Source of the DNA: Dehalococcoidia bacterium | GTDB lineage: Bacteria; Chloroflexota; Dehalococcoidia; Lucifugimonadales; UBA3495 | Assembly: GCA_022827095.1 (NCBI GenBank) | Contig: JAJDTP010000012.1 | Span: forward strand, 95,057 to 141,050 | Length of the DNA stretch: 45,994 nt | Direction: 5' to 3' | In this document: positions 38,479 to 45,994 of the stretch, in pieces | How the letters are laid out: the number at the start of each line of letters is the position of its first letter | Numbering within the stretch: position 1 is the first letter of the stretch | Position numbers and translations under genes: made by a program | The notes under the pieces: model-generated | The model's input: only the letters and a program-made list of their open reading frames with translations | Told to the model about the DNA's origin: nothing | Database searches by the model: none

Positions 38479-38937
38479 ATGACTTCGAACAACTCGATCC
38501 TCAGCGATGCCCAGCGTACCCTGCTGTCTGCCGTACTGAACCGGATCGTTCCCGCTGCTGGGGACATGCCCGCGGCCGGTGATCTTGGCATCGCCGACTT
38601 CGTTGAATCGGTCGCCGCCGGCTCCTCCGGGAAGCGGCGTACGTTGATGGATGGCCTGGTCCGCATCGAGCTTGCCGCAAGTGAACGCGGAGGAGCATTC
38701 GCCACGCTGGCGGAGGCTGCCCAGACCGATGCCCTGCGAGCGGTTCAGGCGTCCAGCCCGGAGTTTTTCCAGGAGTTGGTCACCCAGACCTATCGAGGCT
38801 ACTACTCCAACGAAACGGTATGCGGCGCCCTGGGATACCGGCCGCCCAACCGCGAGGATTACGATCCGCTGCCGTTCGACGAATCTCTGCTCGAACCGGT
38901 CCGTCAGCGCGGACAGATCTGGACCAACACCAGCTAG
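38479..38937 (+). CDS. Gluconate 2-dehydrogenase subunit 3-like protein
   Basis: A 152-residue all-helical protein. LSDAQRTLLSAVLNRIVPAAGDMPAAGDLGIADFVES matches the opening of gluconate 2-dehydrogenase subunit 3 family proteins, and FFQELVTQTYRGYYSNETVCGALGYRPPNREDYDPLPFDESLL is the typical end. In known complexes the small subunit helps export or assemble a GMC flavoprotein partner and carries a Tat signal. Here the Tat signal is missing and no GMC gene is adjacent, so the partner is elsewhere or the role differs. The ATG at 38479 or a GTG at 38473 could start it. It ends base to base against the convergent radical SAM gene. Confidence 0.72.
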   Translation: MTSNNSILSDAQRTLLSAVLNRIVPAAGDMPAAGDLGIADFVESVAAGSSGKRRTLMDGLVRIELAASERGGAFATLAEAAQTDALRAVQASSPEFFQELVTQTYRGYYSNETVCGALGYRPPNREDYDPLPFDESLLEPVRQRGQIWTNTS

Positions 38938-39915
38938 CTAGGCCGCGAGGGGCAGCGACAACTGGGTCGGACCGTAGGGCTCGCCATCGACACTCGGCGT
39001 TTCGCGCACGGCCCTGCCAGCCTCGGAGAATCCGGGCAGAGTTGCAGGTTGCAGGTTTTTGATGGACGGCATCCGAGGTAACTCCCAACGCAACCGGGCG
39101 TCGTCTACCAGGGCGAGTACGGAGTTCGTATAGTCCCTTGGCGCGTGTTCGCTCCGGTAGAGCCGCGCATAACCGGGAGCCAGGTGCGGATACGACTCGC
39201 GGATGAATGGCATGAACCACTCCCGGCTACCGGGCCGCAGGAACAGGAGATTGCCGGAGAGGAACTGGGCACGGTGCTGCGCGGCCGCCGATACCAGGGC
39301 GTCGATGCTTGCCGCGGTGTCGGATAGTCCCGGCAGCAGCGGCGCGGCCAGTACGCCGGCCGGCACGCCGTGATCAACCAGGTATTGCATGGCCTCCAGA
39401 CGGGCAATGGGGTGCGGAGCCCCGGGCTCGGTTTGCCGCCATACGGTCTCGTCAATGGTTCCGACGCTGAACACTACCTGAGCGCCGGCGACCTCATTCA
39501 GCCTGCGCAGCAGGTCAATGTCCCGGCGCACCAACGTGCCCTTGGTGGTAACCGAAGCGGGGTTCCGGAACTCTACCAGCGTCTCGAGGATTTGCCTGGT
39601 CAGTCCGTAATGGGCTTCAGCCGGTTCGTAGGGGTCGGACGCGGTGCCGATAGCTATGGGCTCGCCACACCACTTGGGACTGCAGAGTTCCTGACGCAGC
39701 ACGTCCGGGGCGTTGATCTTGGCGAAAATCTGGCGCTCAAAATCCGCGCCGGGGTCCATGCCCCAGTACTCGTGCGTCGACCGGGCGTAGCAATAGCGAC
39801 ACGCGTGGCGGCAACCCCGATAGGGATTGATGGTCCAGCGAAAAGGAAAGTCCGGCGCGTTGACGCGGTTGATCAAGGACTTGCATCGGATTTCGGTGAC
39901 TTCGGCGGCAACCAT
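38938..39915 (-). CDS. SPL family radical SAM protein (Rv2578c-like)
   Basis: A 325-residue radical SAM protein with the cluster motif CRHACRYCYAR (CxxxCxxC) near residue 36. The start INRVNAPDFPFRWTINPYRGC and the later IAIGTASDPYEPAEAHYGLTRQILETL, TTKGTLVRRDIDLLRRL, VFSVGTIDETVWRQTEPGAPHPIARLEAM, PLLPGLSD are the pattern of the Rv2578c/spore photoproduct lyase-like group found in Actinobacteria and Chloroflexota. It would cleave SAM to make a deoxyadenosyl radical; the substrate is unknown, and a DNA-lesion role is only suggested by the family name. GGAGG lies upstream of ATG 39915. The last 40 residues are a poorly conserved tail. Confidence 0.88.
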   Translation of the reverse strand: MVAAEVTEIRCKSLINRVNAPDFPFRWTINPYRGCRHACRYCYARSTHEYWGMDPGADFERQIFAKINAPDVLRQELCSPKWCGEPIAIGTASDPYEPAEAHYGLTRQILETLVEFRNPASVTTKGTLVRRDIDLLRRLNEVAGAQVVFSVGTIDETVWRQTEPGAPHPIARLEAMQYLVDHGVPAGVLAAPLLPGLSDTAASIDALVSAAAQHRAQFLSGNLLFLRPGSREWFMPFIRESYPHLAPGYARLYRSEHAPRDYTNSVLALVDDARLRWELPRMPSIKNLQPATLPGFSEAGRAVRETPSVDGEPYGPTQLSLPLAA

Positions 39916-40028
39916 GGTTCGAGCCTCCGCAAACTGATATTCGGAACGTGTGTACTATATTAGAGCGCATGTTCTTGCGTGTCAACCCCAGGGCAGGCTC
40001 ACGCGTACCCGGTTTGGGCGGTAGTATT

Positions 40029-40136
40029 GTCAGAATCAGGATTTGCCGGATTTATGGATTATCAGGATTAGGAACGCCCTGTCCCAAATGGTCTCAATCC
40101 GGCCAATCCCATAATCTTGAAAATCCTGATTCTGAC
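40029..40136. repeat. Dispersed palindromic repeat (CAGAATCAGGATTT type)
   Basis: Perfect 16-base inverted arms: GTCAGAATCAGGATTT (40029-40044) and AAATCCTGATTCTGAC (40121-40136). A second pair, GCCGGATT (40045-40052) with AATCCGGC (40096-40103), lies inside. The cagaatcaggattt/aaatcctgattctg type is a common intergenic palindrome in environmental bacteria. It has no reading frame of note. It occupies part of the 389-base gap between the radical SAM gene and the jelly-roll gene; I see nothing convincing in the rest of this gap. Confidence 0.85.
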
Positions 40137-40304
40137 GTTTCCCCGCCGCCAACTGGGTAAGCATGAGCGTGACCGCAGCCTCATTTGCAAGCGACACGAA
40201 CGGAGCCGGCACAGGCAGCCCTCTGCGCGAAGTGCTTGACCCGGTTTTGCGGTACCATTAGCGCGTCAACACCACGGTTCAATCCGGTAAAGGCAGGTGC
40301 ATCA

Positions 40305-40817
40305 ATGCCCCGAGCAACAATCAACATCGCAGAACCCTCCGGCCAGGCGGTTACCGATACCACCTGGCGCTTTGCCGTCGGCTACATCCCGGGCGAGCCC
40401 AACCTGGGTTTGGTGGGCGAGGCCCAGGGCGGCAGTCCGGCTCGGCTGCCTGACTACGACGACTCCGAATGGGAGATTTGCGACGATCTGCCCGGCCGCG
40501 TATCGGGTGGGTTCACTTTCGCCTGGTATCGAGCCACGGTCACCATCCCTGAGACCATCAACGGCCAACCGACAAGCGGGATGCGGGTCCAGTTCGAGAC
40601 CTGCGTGGACGACTACGGCGAGATATGGATCGACGGCGAGTGCAACCGCGACCGGGGCACCGTCCAGGGGTTCAACGTATCGCAGCGGGTTCCGGTGACC
40701 GCCAACGCCCAACCCGGGGACAAGCACACCATCGCCGTGCTAGCCGTTAATGGCCCCCTCGGCGACCCGTTCGGCACGGTGTTCGTGCGTTATGCCCAGC
40801 TCGGCTTCGAGTGGTAG
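40305..40817 (+). CDS. Jelly-roll (galactose-binding-like) domain protein
   Basis: A 170-residue protein with a single beta-sandwich domain like the sugar-binding domain of glycoside hydrolase family 2. It has TTWRFAVGYIPGEPNLG, LPDYDDSEWEICDDLPGRVSGGFTFAWYRATVTIPETI, MRVQFETCVDDYGEIWIDGECN, GTVQGFNVSQRVPVTANAQPGDKHTIAVLAVNGPLGDPFGTVFVRYAQLGF. The D-D-S-E-W and F-E-x-x-x-D-D-Y-x-E-I-W-I-D-G motifs are those of galactose-binding-like folds. No catalytic domain and no signal peptide, so it is a stand-alone binding module of unknown role. The ATG at 40305 is preceded by AGGCAGG. It converges on the hydantoinase gene. Confidence 0.72.
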   Translation: MPRATINIAEPSGQAVTDTTWRFAVGYIPGEPNLGLVGEAQGGSPARLPDYDDSEWEICDDLPGRVSGGFTFAWYRATVTIPETINGQPTSGMRVQFETCVDDYGEIWIDGECNRDRGTVQGFNVSQRVPVTANAQPGDKHTIAVLAVNGPLGDPFGTVFVRYAQLGFEW

Positions 40818-40866
40818 TCTCCGGGCGACTTGGCCGCGAAACGGGCCGGCCAGCGGCTCTCCGCAG

Positions 40867-42417
40867 TCACCGCGCCGGCCCGAGCCCGGCCAGGTCGCCT
40901 ACCGCCTTCACCCTGACCCGGGTGGCGTTGCTGGGCACGTACGTCAGCGGCACTTCGTCGATCTCAACCACCTCAATGGTGGTAGGGTCGGCTCCGGCGG
41001 ACACGGCCCGGGCCACCGCCGCGGCCGAGCAGTCTGCGATGGCCTCCTGCCGCCCGATGCCTTCCAGCGAGTAGACCCGTTCGACTTGGCCGCCCACTTG
41101 GGCGATCGCCGCTCCGATGGCGTTGGCGACGCCCGAGTTCTCGGGCCGCAGTACCTCCGATGCCCCGGCCAGTCTGCTGCCCAGCAGGATGCTGCCGCCG
41201 CCGACCAGCGCCACCGGAACGTCGTCGCGGCTCAATTTCACCCGGTCGATTGCGGTTTCGATCCGGCGCTGGATTTCGTCCATGACTCGGTTAACCGGCG
41301 AAGCATCCAGGTCCGCTACCAGGCTCGCGTCCCCGATCTGTACAAGGCCGCTGGCAACCGCCACGTCGGTGGTGGTGAGCGTATGCCCGCCGAACACGCG
41401 CCCGTCCGTCGTCAGTCGGTATCCCACACTTTCGGGGCCGATGCGCAGCGGGTCCGGTTCCACTACCGTGCCTCCGCCCAAGGGGATCGATACTGTGTCC
41501 GGCATGCGGAAATTGGTGCGCACGCCCGCCAACTCGACGGCTACTGCCGCTTCCCGCGGGAACCCATTCACCAGCGCTCCTACATCTGTGGACGTGCCGC
41601 CCACGTCCACCACGATGCCGTCGCGTATCCCTGAAAGCCAGGCCGCGCCGCGCATGCTGTTGGTGGGCCCCGAAGCGATGGTGAGCACCGGGAAACTGGC
41701 GGCGAATTCCGCGTCCATCAGGGTGCCGTCGTTCTGGCTCAGGTACAGGGGGGCGTTCACCCCCAGGGCTTCGATGGCGCGCTCGATGCCGCGGATGGTG
41801 CGTTGGGCCAGTTCACCCAACGCCGCGTTCAAGGTCGCTGCGTTCTCCCGCTCCAGGAGCCCAGTCCTCCCGTTTTCGTGGGATACGCAAACCCGCAGGT
41901 CAGGGTCTTGTTCGCGTATCACTTCAGCGGCCGCCGATTCGTGCTCACCGTTCACCGGCGAAAACACGCCGGACACGGCAACCGCTCTCACCCCCTGCCG
42001 GCGCATATCGGCCACCGCCTCGCGTATCTCAGACCGGTCCATCGGACTGATCTCGCGGCCGTCAAATTCGTGGCCGCCCCCCACCAGGTACATGTACCCG
42101 CCCATGGCGTCCCGTAGGTCGTCCGGCCAGTCCACCAACGGCGGCAGGAGTTGGGTGGCGGGCAGGCACAAGCGGAGAACCGCGGTCGGAGCCAGTTCCC
42201 GGCGTTCCAGCAGTGCATTGGTGAAGTGCGTCGTGCCTACCATCACAGCGTCCACCCGCGCGGTGGCGGGCGATTCGGCCAGCAGTTCTCTCAGGGCGTC
42301 GACTATACCGGTGGTAACGTCGGGAGTTGTGGGCAGTTTCACCGCGTGGACCAACTGCGGTCCGTCCATCAGAACGGCGTCCGTGTTCGTGCCTCCCACG
42401 TCGATCCCGACTAACAT
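40867..42417 (-). CDS. Hydantoinase/oxoprolinase family protein (hydantoinase A-like)
   Basis: A 516-residue ATP-binding hydantoinase/oxoprolinase subunit. It begins MLVGIDVGGTNTDAVLMDG (actin-like phosphate loop), has VMVGTTHFTNALLER, GVFSPVNGEHESAAAEVIREQ, LYLSQNDGTLMDAEFAASFPVLTIASGPTNSMRGAAWLSG, IVVDVGGTSTDVGALVNGFP and GGGTVVEPDPLRIGPESVGY. These are the standard motifs of HyuA-type proteins that couple ATP hydrolysis to ring opening of hydantoins or oxoproline-like rings. No HyuB partner is here; instead a DUF917 gene lies directly upstream on the same strand (12-base gap), which is a common HyuA-DUF917 pairing. Confidence 0.88.
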   Translation of the reverse strand: MLVGIDVGGTNTDAVLMDGPQLVHAVKLPTTPDVTTGIVDALRELLAESPATARVDAVMVGTTHFTNALLERRELAPTAVLRLCLPATQLLPPLVDWPDDLRDAMGGYMYLVGGGHEFDGREISPMDRSEIREAVADMRRQGVRAVAVSGVFSPVNGEHESAAAEVIREQDPDLRVCVSHENGRTGLLERENAATLNAALGELAQRTIRGIERAIEALGVNAPLYLSQNDGTLMDAEFAASFPVLTIASGPTNSMRGAAWLSGIRDGIVVDVGGTSTDVGALVNGFPREAAVAVELAGVRTNFRMPDTVSIPLGGGTVVEPDPLRIGPESVGYRLTTDGRVFGGHTLTTTDVAVASGLVQIGDASLVADLDASPVNRVMDEIQRRIETAIDRVKLSRDDVPVALVGGGSILLGSRLAGASEVLRPENSGVANAIGAAIAQVGGQVERVYSLEGIGRQEAIADCSAAAVARAVSAGADPTTIEVVEIDEVPLTYVPSNATRVRVKAVGDLAGLGPAR

Positions 42418-42429
42418 GACCCGCGCCCT

Positions 42430-43500
42430 CTAAACCGCCAATGGCGCGTAGTCGAGGTCGTACCCGAACGCCTGCGGCCCGGCGACGGCCAATCCCTCCG
42501 GGCTTGTCCACAGCTCCGGGGCCGGAAAGCCCAGGATCGTGACCCGCAGACCGTACCGCATCAACTCCGTCGTGACCGGCTCGCCAAGGTCGGTGGCGAC
42601 GGCGCAGATCAGGTCCGGGACCACGCAGGCGACCACACCTTCACGGCGGGCAACGAGGTTTTCGTTTTGGAACTCGATGACCATGCGCTCGCCGGAATAA
42701 GCATCCAACCCGTCGATGGTCAGCACGCCGCGGGCGAACCCCGCCGTAGTGCGGCGTTCCACGTCCACCACCTTGCCGCCGAACAGGACCTTGCCGGGGC
42801 AGACGCTGAGGATCGCTTCCAACGGGTCATCGCCATGCTGGCGCGCGGACTTCACCGCATCCCCGAGGTCTCGCGCCAGCGACAGGGTCAGGGGCACCGC
42901 CGTGCGCCGCACCTGTTCGGTGGACATGGGCGCTACCGCGTAGCAGGCGACGCAGCCCATCTGTATCGTCACCGACCGGGCCAGCCGCTCCGCCCACCGG
43001 GGGTCTATCGTCTCCCGTATGACCACGCTGTTGCCCTTTTCGTCGGCCACCGCCATAGGGCAACATGGCACGCCGTACACGAAAAACGTCTTCATCTGGA
43101 ATTCGGGGAACGCTCGGCCCATGCCGTCGGCGTCCACCACCGGCAGGCCGGCCATGGCGGCCGCGATCAACGGTTCCACCGAGTTGCTGCCGCCGATTTC
43201 GTTGGAGATGAGGGCGGTTGCCTGCTCGCCTGTGAAGTCCTCTATGGCGCGCAGTGCGTGGTACGACTGGAGGTCGCGGACCTTTTCGATGCCAACCGTA
43301 GGCGCGCCGATGCCACCCACGCACACCACGCGGGCGTCATCCGGCAACTCGTCGGGGGCGAGCACATCCACCGGTCCCCATCGGCGAATGGCCTGCCGCG
43401 CCCGCAGTTGCCCGATGTATGGGTTTCCGCCCCCGCCGGTGCCCAGGATTCCGGCGCCGATGGCGATAGATTCCAGCTCGTTTTCCGTAGCCTGCCACAT
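42430..43500 (-). CDS. DUF917 domain protein (hydantoinase-associated)
   Basis: A 356-residue protein with the DUF917 pattern: ESIAIGAGILGTGGGGNPYIGQLRARQAI, VVCVGGIGAPTVGIEKV, ISNEIGGSNSVEPLIAAAMAGLPVVDADGMGRAFPEFQMKTFFVYGVPCCPMAVAD, and VPDLICAVATDLGEPVTTELMRYGLRVTILGFPAPELWTS. A member of the family has been described as S-methyl thiohydantoin desulfurase, but most are uncharacterised. The steady genome pairing with hydantoinase genes, also seen here, points to hydantoin-like or related ring compounds. It lies between the SDR gene and the hydantoinase gene on the same strand. Confidence 0.85.
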   Translation of the reverse strand: MWQATENELESIAIGAGILGTGGGGNPYIGQLRARQAIRRWGPVDVLAPDELPDDARVVCVGGIGAPTVGIEKVRDLQSYHALRAIEDFTGEQATALISNEIGGSNSVEPLIAAAMAGLPVVDADGMGRAFPEFQMKTFFVYGVPCCPMAVADEKGNSVVIRETIDPRWAERLARSVTIQMGCVACYAVAPMSTEQVRRTAVPLTLSLARDLGDAVKSARQHGDDPLEAILSVCPGKVLFGGKVVDVERRTTAGFARGVLTIDGLDAYSGERMVIEFQNENLVARREGVVACVVPDLICAVATDLGEPVTTELMRYGLRVTILGFPAPELWTSPEGLAVAGPQAFGYDLDYAPLAV

Positions 43501-43556
43501 GTCGGGATCTCAGTTTGTTGACGCTGCCGGGTGTTCTGGATGATCGACGGCGCCGA

Positions 43557-44348
43557 TTACCGCGCGCCCGCCGACCGGCCGCCGTCCACCATGTAGACGC
43601 CGCCGGTGCAGAAACTGCTGTCGTCGCTGGCGAGGAACAGCATCATCCGCGCCACCTCCTCGGGGTTCCCATAACGACCCAGCGGGATGCGCGAGGAGGT
43701 GGCCCGGTATGTCTGCTCTACGGTGACCGCTGCGTCGTCCAACGCAGCCACTCGCATTTCCTCGATGGACCGCATCATCCGAGTCTCGGTGGGCGCCGGG
43801 TTGACGGTGTTGACGCGGATACCCGACGCCGCGCCTTCCATGGCGGCCGTGCGCATCAGGCCGATTACCGCGTGTTTGCTGGTCGTGTACGCCGACATGT
43901 CGGGGCCGGCGCCAATGCCGGCGGTGGACGACGTGATCACGATGCTGCCGCCGCCGCGCTCCCGCATCACCGGCACGACGTACTTGATGCCCAGCCACAC
44001 CCCACGCACGTTGACCGCCATCACTCGATCGAATACCTCCAGGGGATAGTCCGGAATAGGGGATAGGGAACCCTCAATCCCGGCGTTGGCCAACAGTATG
44101 TCCACGCCACCCCACCGGTCCACCGCCGCCTGCACGTAGGCTTGGGTCTGGTCGGCCGAGGTAACGTCCGCCACGGCGTAACTGGCCTGATCCTCACCAA
44201 TCGACTGCACCGTTTCCCGCAGCGCCGACTCGTCCAGGTCGACCAGCGTGAGATGGGCACCCTCGTCCGCGAACAGCCGTGCGGCGGCGCGACCGATTCC
44301 GCCGGTGGCTCCTGTGATCAACGCCACTTTTCCTTCCAAACGTGCCAT
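43557..44348 (-). CDS. SDR family oxidoreductase
   Basis: A 263-residue classical short-chain dehydrogenase/reductase. The cofactor motif is TGATGGIGRAAA near residue 13, LVDLDES with an Asp at the end of beta 2 (NAD preference), LLANAGIEG (NAG), the catalytic Ser in IVITSSTAG, and YTTSKHA (Tyr-x-x-x-Lys) near residue 155. The end FCTGGVYMVDGG is typical. Substrate unknown. The ATG at 44348 is preferred to the one at 44354 because AGGAG lies only one base in front of the latter but seven in front of the former. It heads the operon with DUF917 and hydantoinase genes. Confidence 0.9.
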   Translation of the reverse strand: MARLEGKVALITGATGGIGRAAARLFADEGAHLTLVDLDESALRETVQSIGEDQASYAVADVTSADQTQAYVQAAVDRWGGVDILLANAGIEGSLSPIPDYPLEVFDRVMAVNVRGVWLGIKYVVPVMRERGGGSIVITSSTAGIGAGPDMSAYTTSKHAVIGLMRTAAMEGAASGIRVNTVNPAPTETRMMRSIEEMRVAALDDAAVTVEQTYRATSSRIPLGRYGNPEEVARMMLFLASDDSSFCTGGVYMVDGGRSAGAR

Positions 44349-44390
44349 GGTCATTCTCCTCGTTGTCTAGCCTGACGTGCCTGCGATGAT

Positions 44391-45272
44391 CTAACCCGGC
44401 GGCCGGCCTGCCATCTGTACCTCGCACTCCAGAGCGGCTTCAAACAGCGCAACGGGGAACTCCGCCGCGGGTGTCAGGAGCACCGCCAGGGTATCCGGGC
44501 CGCCCACCCTTTCCAATACACATTGGAAGTTTTCGTACTCCTCAGGCTCAATCCCCATAGCGGGCGCTGCCATCTGGAATTCCTCTTCGCTGAGGCAAGA
44601 AAGCGAGACTACAAAAGTCACCATCCCCTCGACCTGAGCGGCCTCGCCTTCGGAGCCGGGATCATTTGCCGCCAACATCCTCGTCATAAGCGCTGTCAGG
44701 TCGTGATTTGCGTAGCTGCGGCGCAGGCAAGTAGATGATTCCGCACTAATCGGTCCGGTGGCGCTCAGCACAGGTGTCATAAACAGCCTGAGCGACGTGT
44801 CATGGCCCAGACAACCTAATACCGCGGTACGCTCCGCCTCGTTGGCCAGTTCCGGAGCCTCCAGTACCGCCGCCAAGCGATCTGTCGGAAGAGCTCCGGA
44901 GAGGCAATCGCGCTCCGCCTCAGTAACATCCGTTAGAAACTCTTCCACGTCGTTTATCGCCAGGGCAGCCAGCGGTTCGATATCGGGGTTTGCCGGAGCC
45001 ACAGGGGCGGCTGTGGGAGTGTCGGTCGGTGTCGGGCTGGGCGGGATCTCCGTGGGCGTTGGCGCCGGTGTTGGGTCCGAAGTGGCCGTCGGTTCAATCG
45101 TTGGAGTGGACTCGCCGGCTTTGGCCAAGGCTGCCGCGATGGTGGCTTCGTAATCGGGCGCGTCCGATACTCCCGGCTCGTCTCCGCCGCACGCCAGCGC
45201 GAACCAGCACAAGCAGGCCAGCGCACACAGCGCAAGCGGCAGGTGAAGGTTCCTTGTCGTGCATTTGGTCAT
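44391..45272 (-). CDS. Lipoprotein with Pro/Thr-rich stalk and Cys-containing domain
   Basis: A 293-residue secreted lipoprotein. The signal peptide ends in the lipobox FALACGGDE (Cys28), so it is anchored on the outer face of the membrane. About residues 55-95 form a low-complexity TPTEIPPSPTPTDTPT-type stalk of the kind common on Chloroflexota surface proteins. The folded helical part (about 100-285) has spaced cysteines (ERDCLSG, LGCLGH, STCLRR, SLSCLSEEEF, FQCVLE, ECEVQ), likely disulfide-bonded. No enzymatic motif is seen. Its role is unknown. It is 42 bases upstream of the SDR gene on the same strand, but a functional link is not apparent. Confidence 0.75.
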   Translation of the reverse strand: MTKCTTRNLHLPLALCALACLCWFALACGGDEPGVSDAPDYEATIAAALAKAGESTPTIEPTATSDPTPAPTPTEIPPSPTPTDTPTAAPVAPANPDIEPLAALAINDVEEFLTDVTEAERDCLSGALPTDRLAAVLEAPELANEAERTAVLGCLGHDTSLRLFMTPVLSATGPISAESSTCLRRSYANHDLTALMTRMLAANDPGSEGEAAQVEGMVTFVVSLSCLSEEEFQMAAPAMGIEPEEYENFQCVLERVGGPDTLAVLLTPAAEFPVALFEAALECEVQMAGRPPG

Positions 45273-45562
45273 ATCAGACCTCTGCCGTGTATTGCGTCTC
45301 GTGAGTGTATACCATCCTTGGGAAAATGCACCCTATTCACTCGCGACGCGATCTATCCCAATCTGGCCGCCGTGGTTTCGTTCCCCGCGGTCATCGCCGG
45401 GGTCGACCATTGTGGCGCCCTGACCTCGCTCGCACCGTTCGCAGACGCTTTTCAAAGAAAGTTGTGATCCGCGTACATTGAAGCGGAAGGGCTACTTGGA
45501 CATAACGGTTATCGATAATGCTGTCCGCAGGTCACTGTAGCGATTGGGGTGAAGGTGCAAAA
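45273..45562. other. Intergenic region with no recognised gene
   Basis: This 290-base stretch separates two minus-strand genes. One plus-strand frame reads IYPNLAAVVSFPAVIAGVDH and stops at 45465-45467, but I cannot match it to a family and it has no ribosome binding site. No RNA gene or clear promoter is seen. Confidence 0.4.
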
Positions 45563-45590
45563 ATCAGGGGACTGTCGACAGTCCCCTGAT
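45563..45590 (-). terminator. Perfect palindrome, terminator of the metal-binding ABC gene
   Basis: A 28-base perfect palindrome with the arm ATCAGGGGACTGTC. On the minus strand it is followed by TTTT (AAAA at 45559-45562), so it is a good terminator for the gene ending at 45628. Confidence 0.8.
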
Positions 45591-45627
45591 GGTTGACGGG
45601 AAGTCCGCGGCGAGTTGCCGTGTTGGG

Positions 45628-45994
45628 TCAGCGCAGCATTTGGGCCAACTGGTCGGCGTTGGCGCGCATCATGTCGATGTATTGGGGGTAGGTATTGTCG
45701 GGCAGGGAGCGGATGATGCCGACAGCGATGCCGGTGTCCCGGGCGACCTGCTCCAGGGCGTCGGCGGAGAATTGGGGTTCGGCGAAGACGGCGGGGAGGC
45801 CGCGGTGTTCGACCAGTTCGAGGACGTTGGCGATGTCGTCGGGGGAGACGTCGCCGCCGTGGCCGCCGACGAAGGCCTGGACCTCCACGTCGTAGCGGGA
45901 GCCGAAGTAGCCGAAGGCGTCGTGGAAGGTGACCATGACGCGGTGGTCTGCGGGTATGGAACCCACGGCGTCGGCGATGTAGGCGTCCAGGGCC
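45628..45994 (-). CDS. Metal ABC transporter substrate-binding protein, ZnuA/TroA-like (partial)
   Basis: The C-terminal 122 residues of a cluster 9 (zinc/manganese) solute-binding protein; the start lies beyond the right edge, and the frame is open to base 45994. It reads ALDAYIADAVGSIPADHRVMVTFHDAFGYFGSRYDVEV, GGHGGDVSPDDIANVLELVEHRGLPAVFAEPQFSADALEQVARDTGIAVGI, and DNTYPQYIDMMRANADQLAQ. The HDAFGYF histidine and the Glu in FAEPQFS are usual metal-site positions. It would deliver Zn2+ or Mn2+ to an ABC importer at the membrane. The permease and ATPase genes are probably outside the window. Confidence 0.9.
   Translation of the reverse strand, partial: ALDAYIADAVGSIPADHRVMVTFHDAFGYFGSRYDVEVQAFVGGHGGDVSPDDIANVLELVEHRGLPAVFAEPQFSADALEQVARDTGIAVGIIRSLPDNTYPQYIDMMRANADQLAQMLR

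Noticed and set aside
40163-40261. 32-codon frame ending before the jelly-roll gene
   Set aside because: No ribosome binding site and no recognisable similarity.
41117-42433. A 438-codon plus-strand open frame opposite the hydantoinase gene
   Set aside because: Its product is Ser/Arg/Pro-rich without any motif, and the opposite strand encodes a complete hydantoinase A-like protein.
45243-45467. 74-codon plus-strand frame after the lipoprotein gene
   Set aside because: Overlaps the lipoprotein signal sequence in antisense; the end looks protein-like but matches nothing I know.
1-45994. Reassignment of TGA to an amino acid throughout the genome
   Set aside because: Many intact genes here end in TGA at the expected length (for example nitrile hydratase alpha, argH, hicA), so TGA is a normal stop.
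1-45994. tRNA, rRNA, CRISPR arrays and transposases
   Set aside because: I looked for T-loop-like motifs, regular direct repeats and transposase-like proteins on both strands and found none convincing.

Overview
This 46-kb window is GC-rich, densely coded bacterial chromosome with no transposase, integrase, phage gene, rRNA, tRNA or CRISPR array that I can see. The gene content fits a member of the Chloroflexota, probably a Dehalococcoidia/SAR202-like lineage. The clues are two luciferase-like monooxygenases, a Rieske oxygenase, a hydantoinase/DUF917 pair, split ThDP decarboxylase subunits, NMT1-like and ZnuA-like binding proteins, and a four-cysteine L28. This placement is inference from gene families; no phylogenetic marker was analysed.

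Layout, left to right. (1) 1-3840: a frameshifted DUF7689 remnant, then a four-gene block with a half-size nitrile hydratase beta-like protein, two fold-type III PLP enzymes and a nitrile hydratase alpha-like protein with an intact VCTLCSC claw, closed by a strong terminator. (2) 3866-8925: rpiB, a zinc alcohol dehydrogenase, an HRDC-nuclease fusion, a higA-higB-higA toxin-antitoxin set, a luciferase-like oxidoreductase and a small beta-rich protein. (3) 8965-17001: divergent promoters, an aquaporin behind an intrinsic terminator, DUF429, an oxaloacetate decarboxylase-like enzyme, a VOC protein, a FIST/binding-protein pair, an NMT1-like protein whose frame is broken by one TGA, and a two-subunit ThDP decarboxylase. 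(4) 17195-29350: uvrC, an mgtE remnant, an aldehyde dehydrogenase, a PIG-L deacetylase, two PD-(D/E)XK-type proteins, an isochorismatase-like protein without its cysteine, a relic HEPN/nucleotidyltransferase pair, pterin dehydratase, a TIM-barrel isomerase and argH, whose 5' end lies in a palindromic repeat. (5) 29347-34035: rpe, rpmB, an ArsC/Spx-like gene with an in-frame TGA, a HAD protein, hicB-hicA and mutL. (6) 34105-38937: a small Tat-signal protein, a CocE-type hydrolase, both Rieske dioxygenase subunits and a small gluconate-dehydrogenase-subunit-3-like protein. (7) 38938-45994: a spore-photolyase-like radical SAM protein, a jelly-roll protein, an SDR/DUF917/hydantoinase operon, a lipoprotein and the end of a metal-binding ABC protein.

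The most interesting signal is at 30495-30857. An ArsC/Spx-like gene with a good ribosome binding site carries a single in-frame TGA exactly where the first cysteine of its CxxC redox motif belongs. An 11-of-12-pair hairpin with an AAGGU loop starts on the next base. This is the layout of a bacterial selenoprotein gene with its SECIS element. A second in-frame TGA, in the NMT1-like gene at 15002, also sits where I recall a cysteine in the family, with weaker RNA support. Other items of note are the split nitrile hydratase block with one PLP paralogue lacking its Schiff-base lysine, the A-B-A toxin-antitoxin order, the terminator-containing leader of the aquaporin gene, and several gene relics and palindromic repeats that show ongoing decay.
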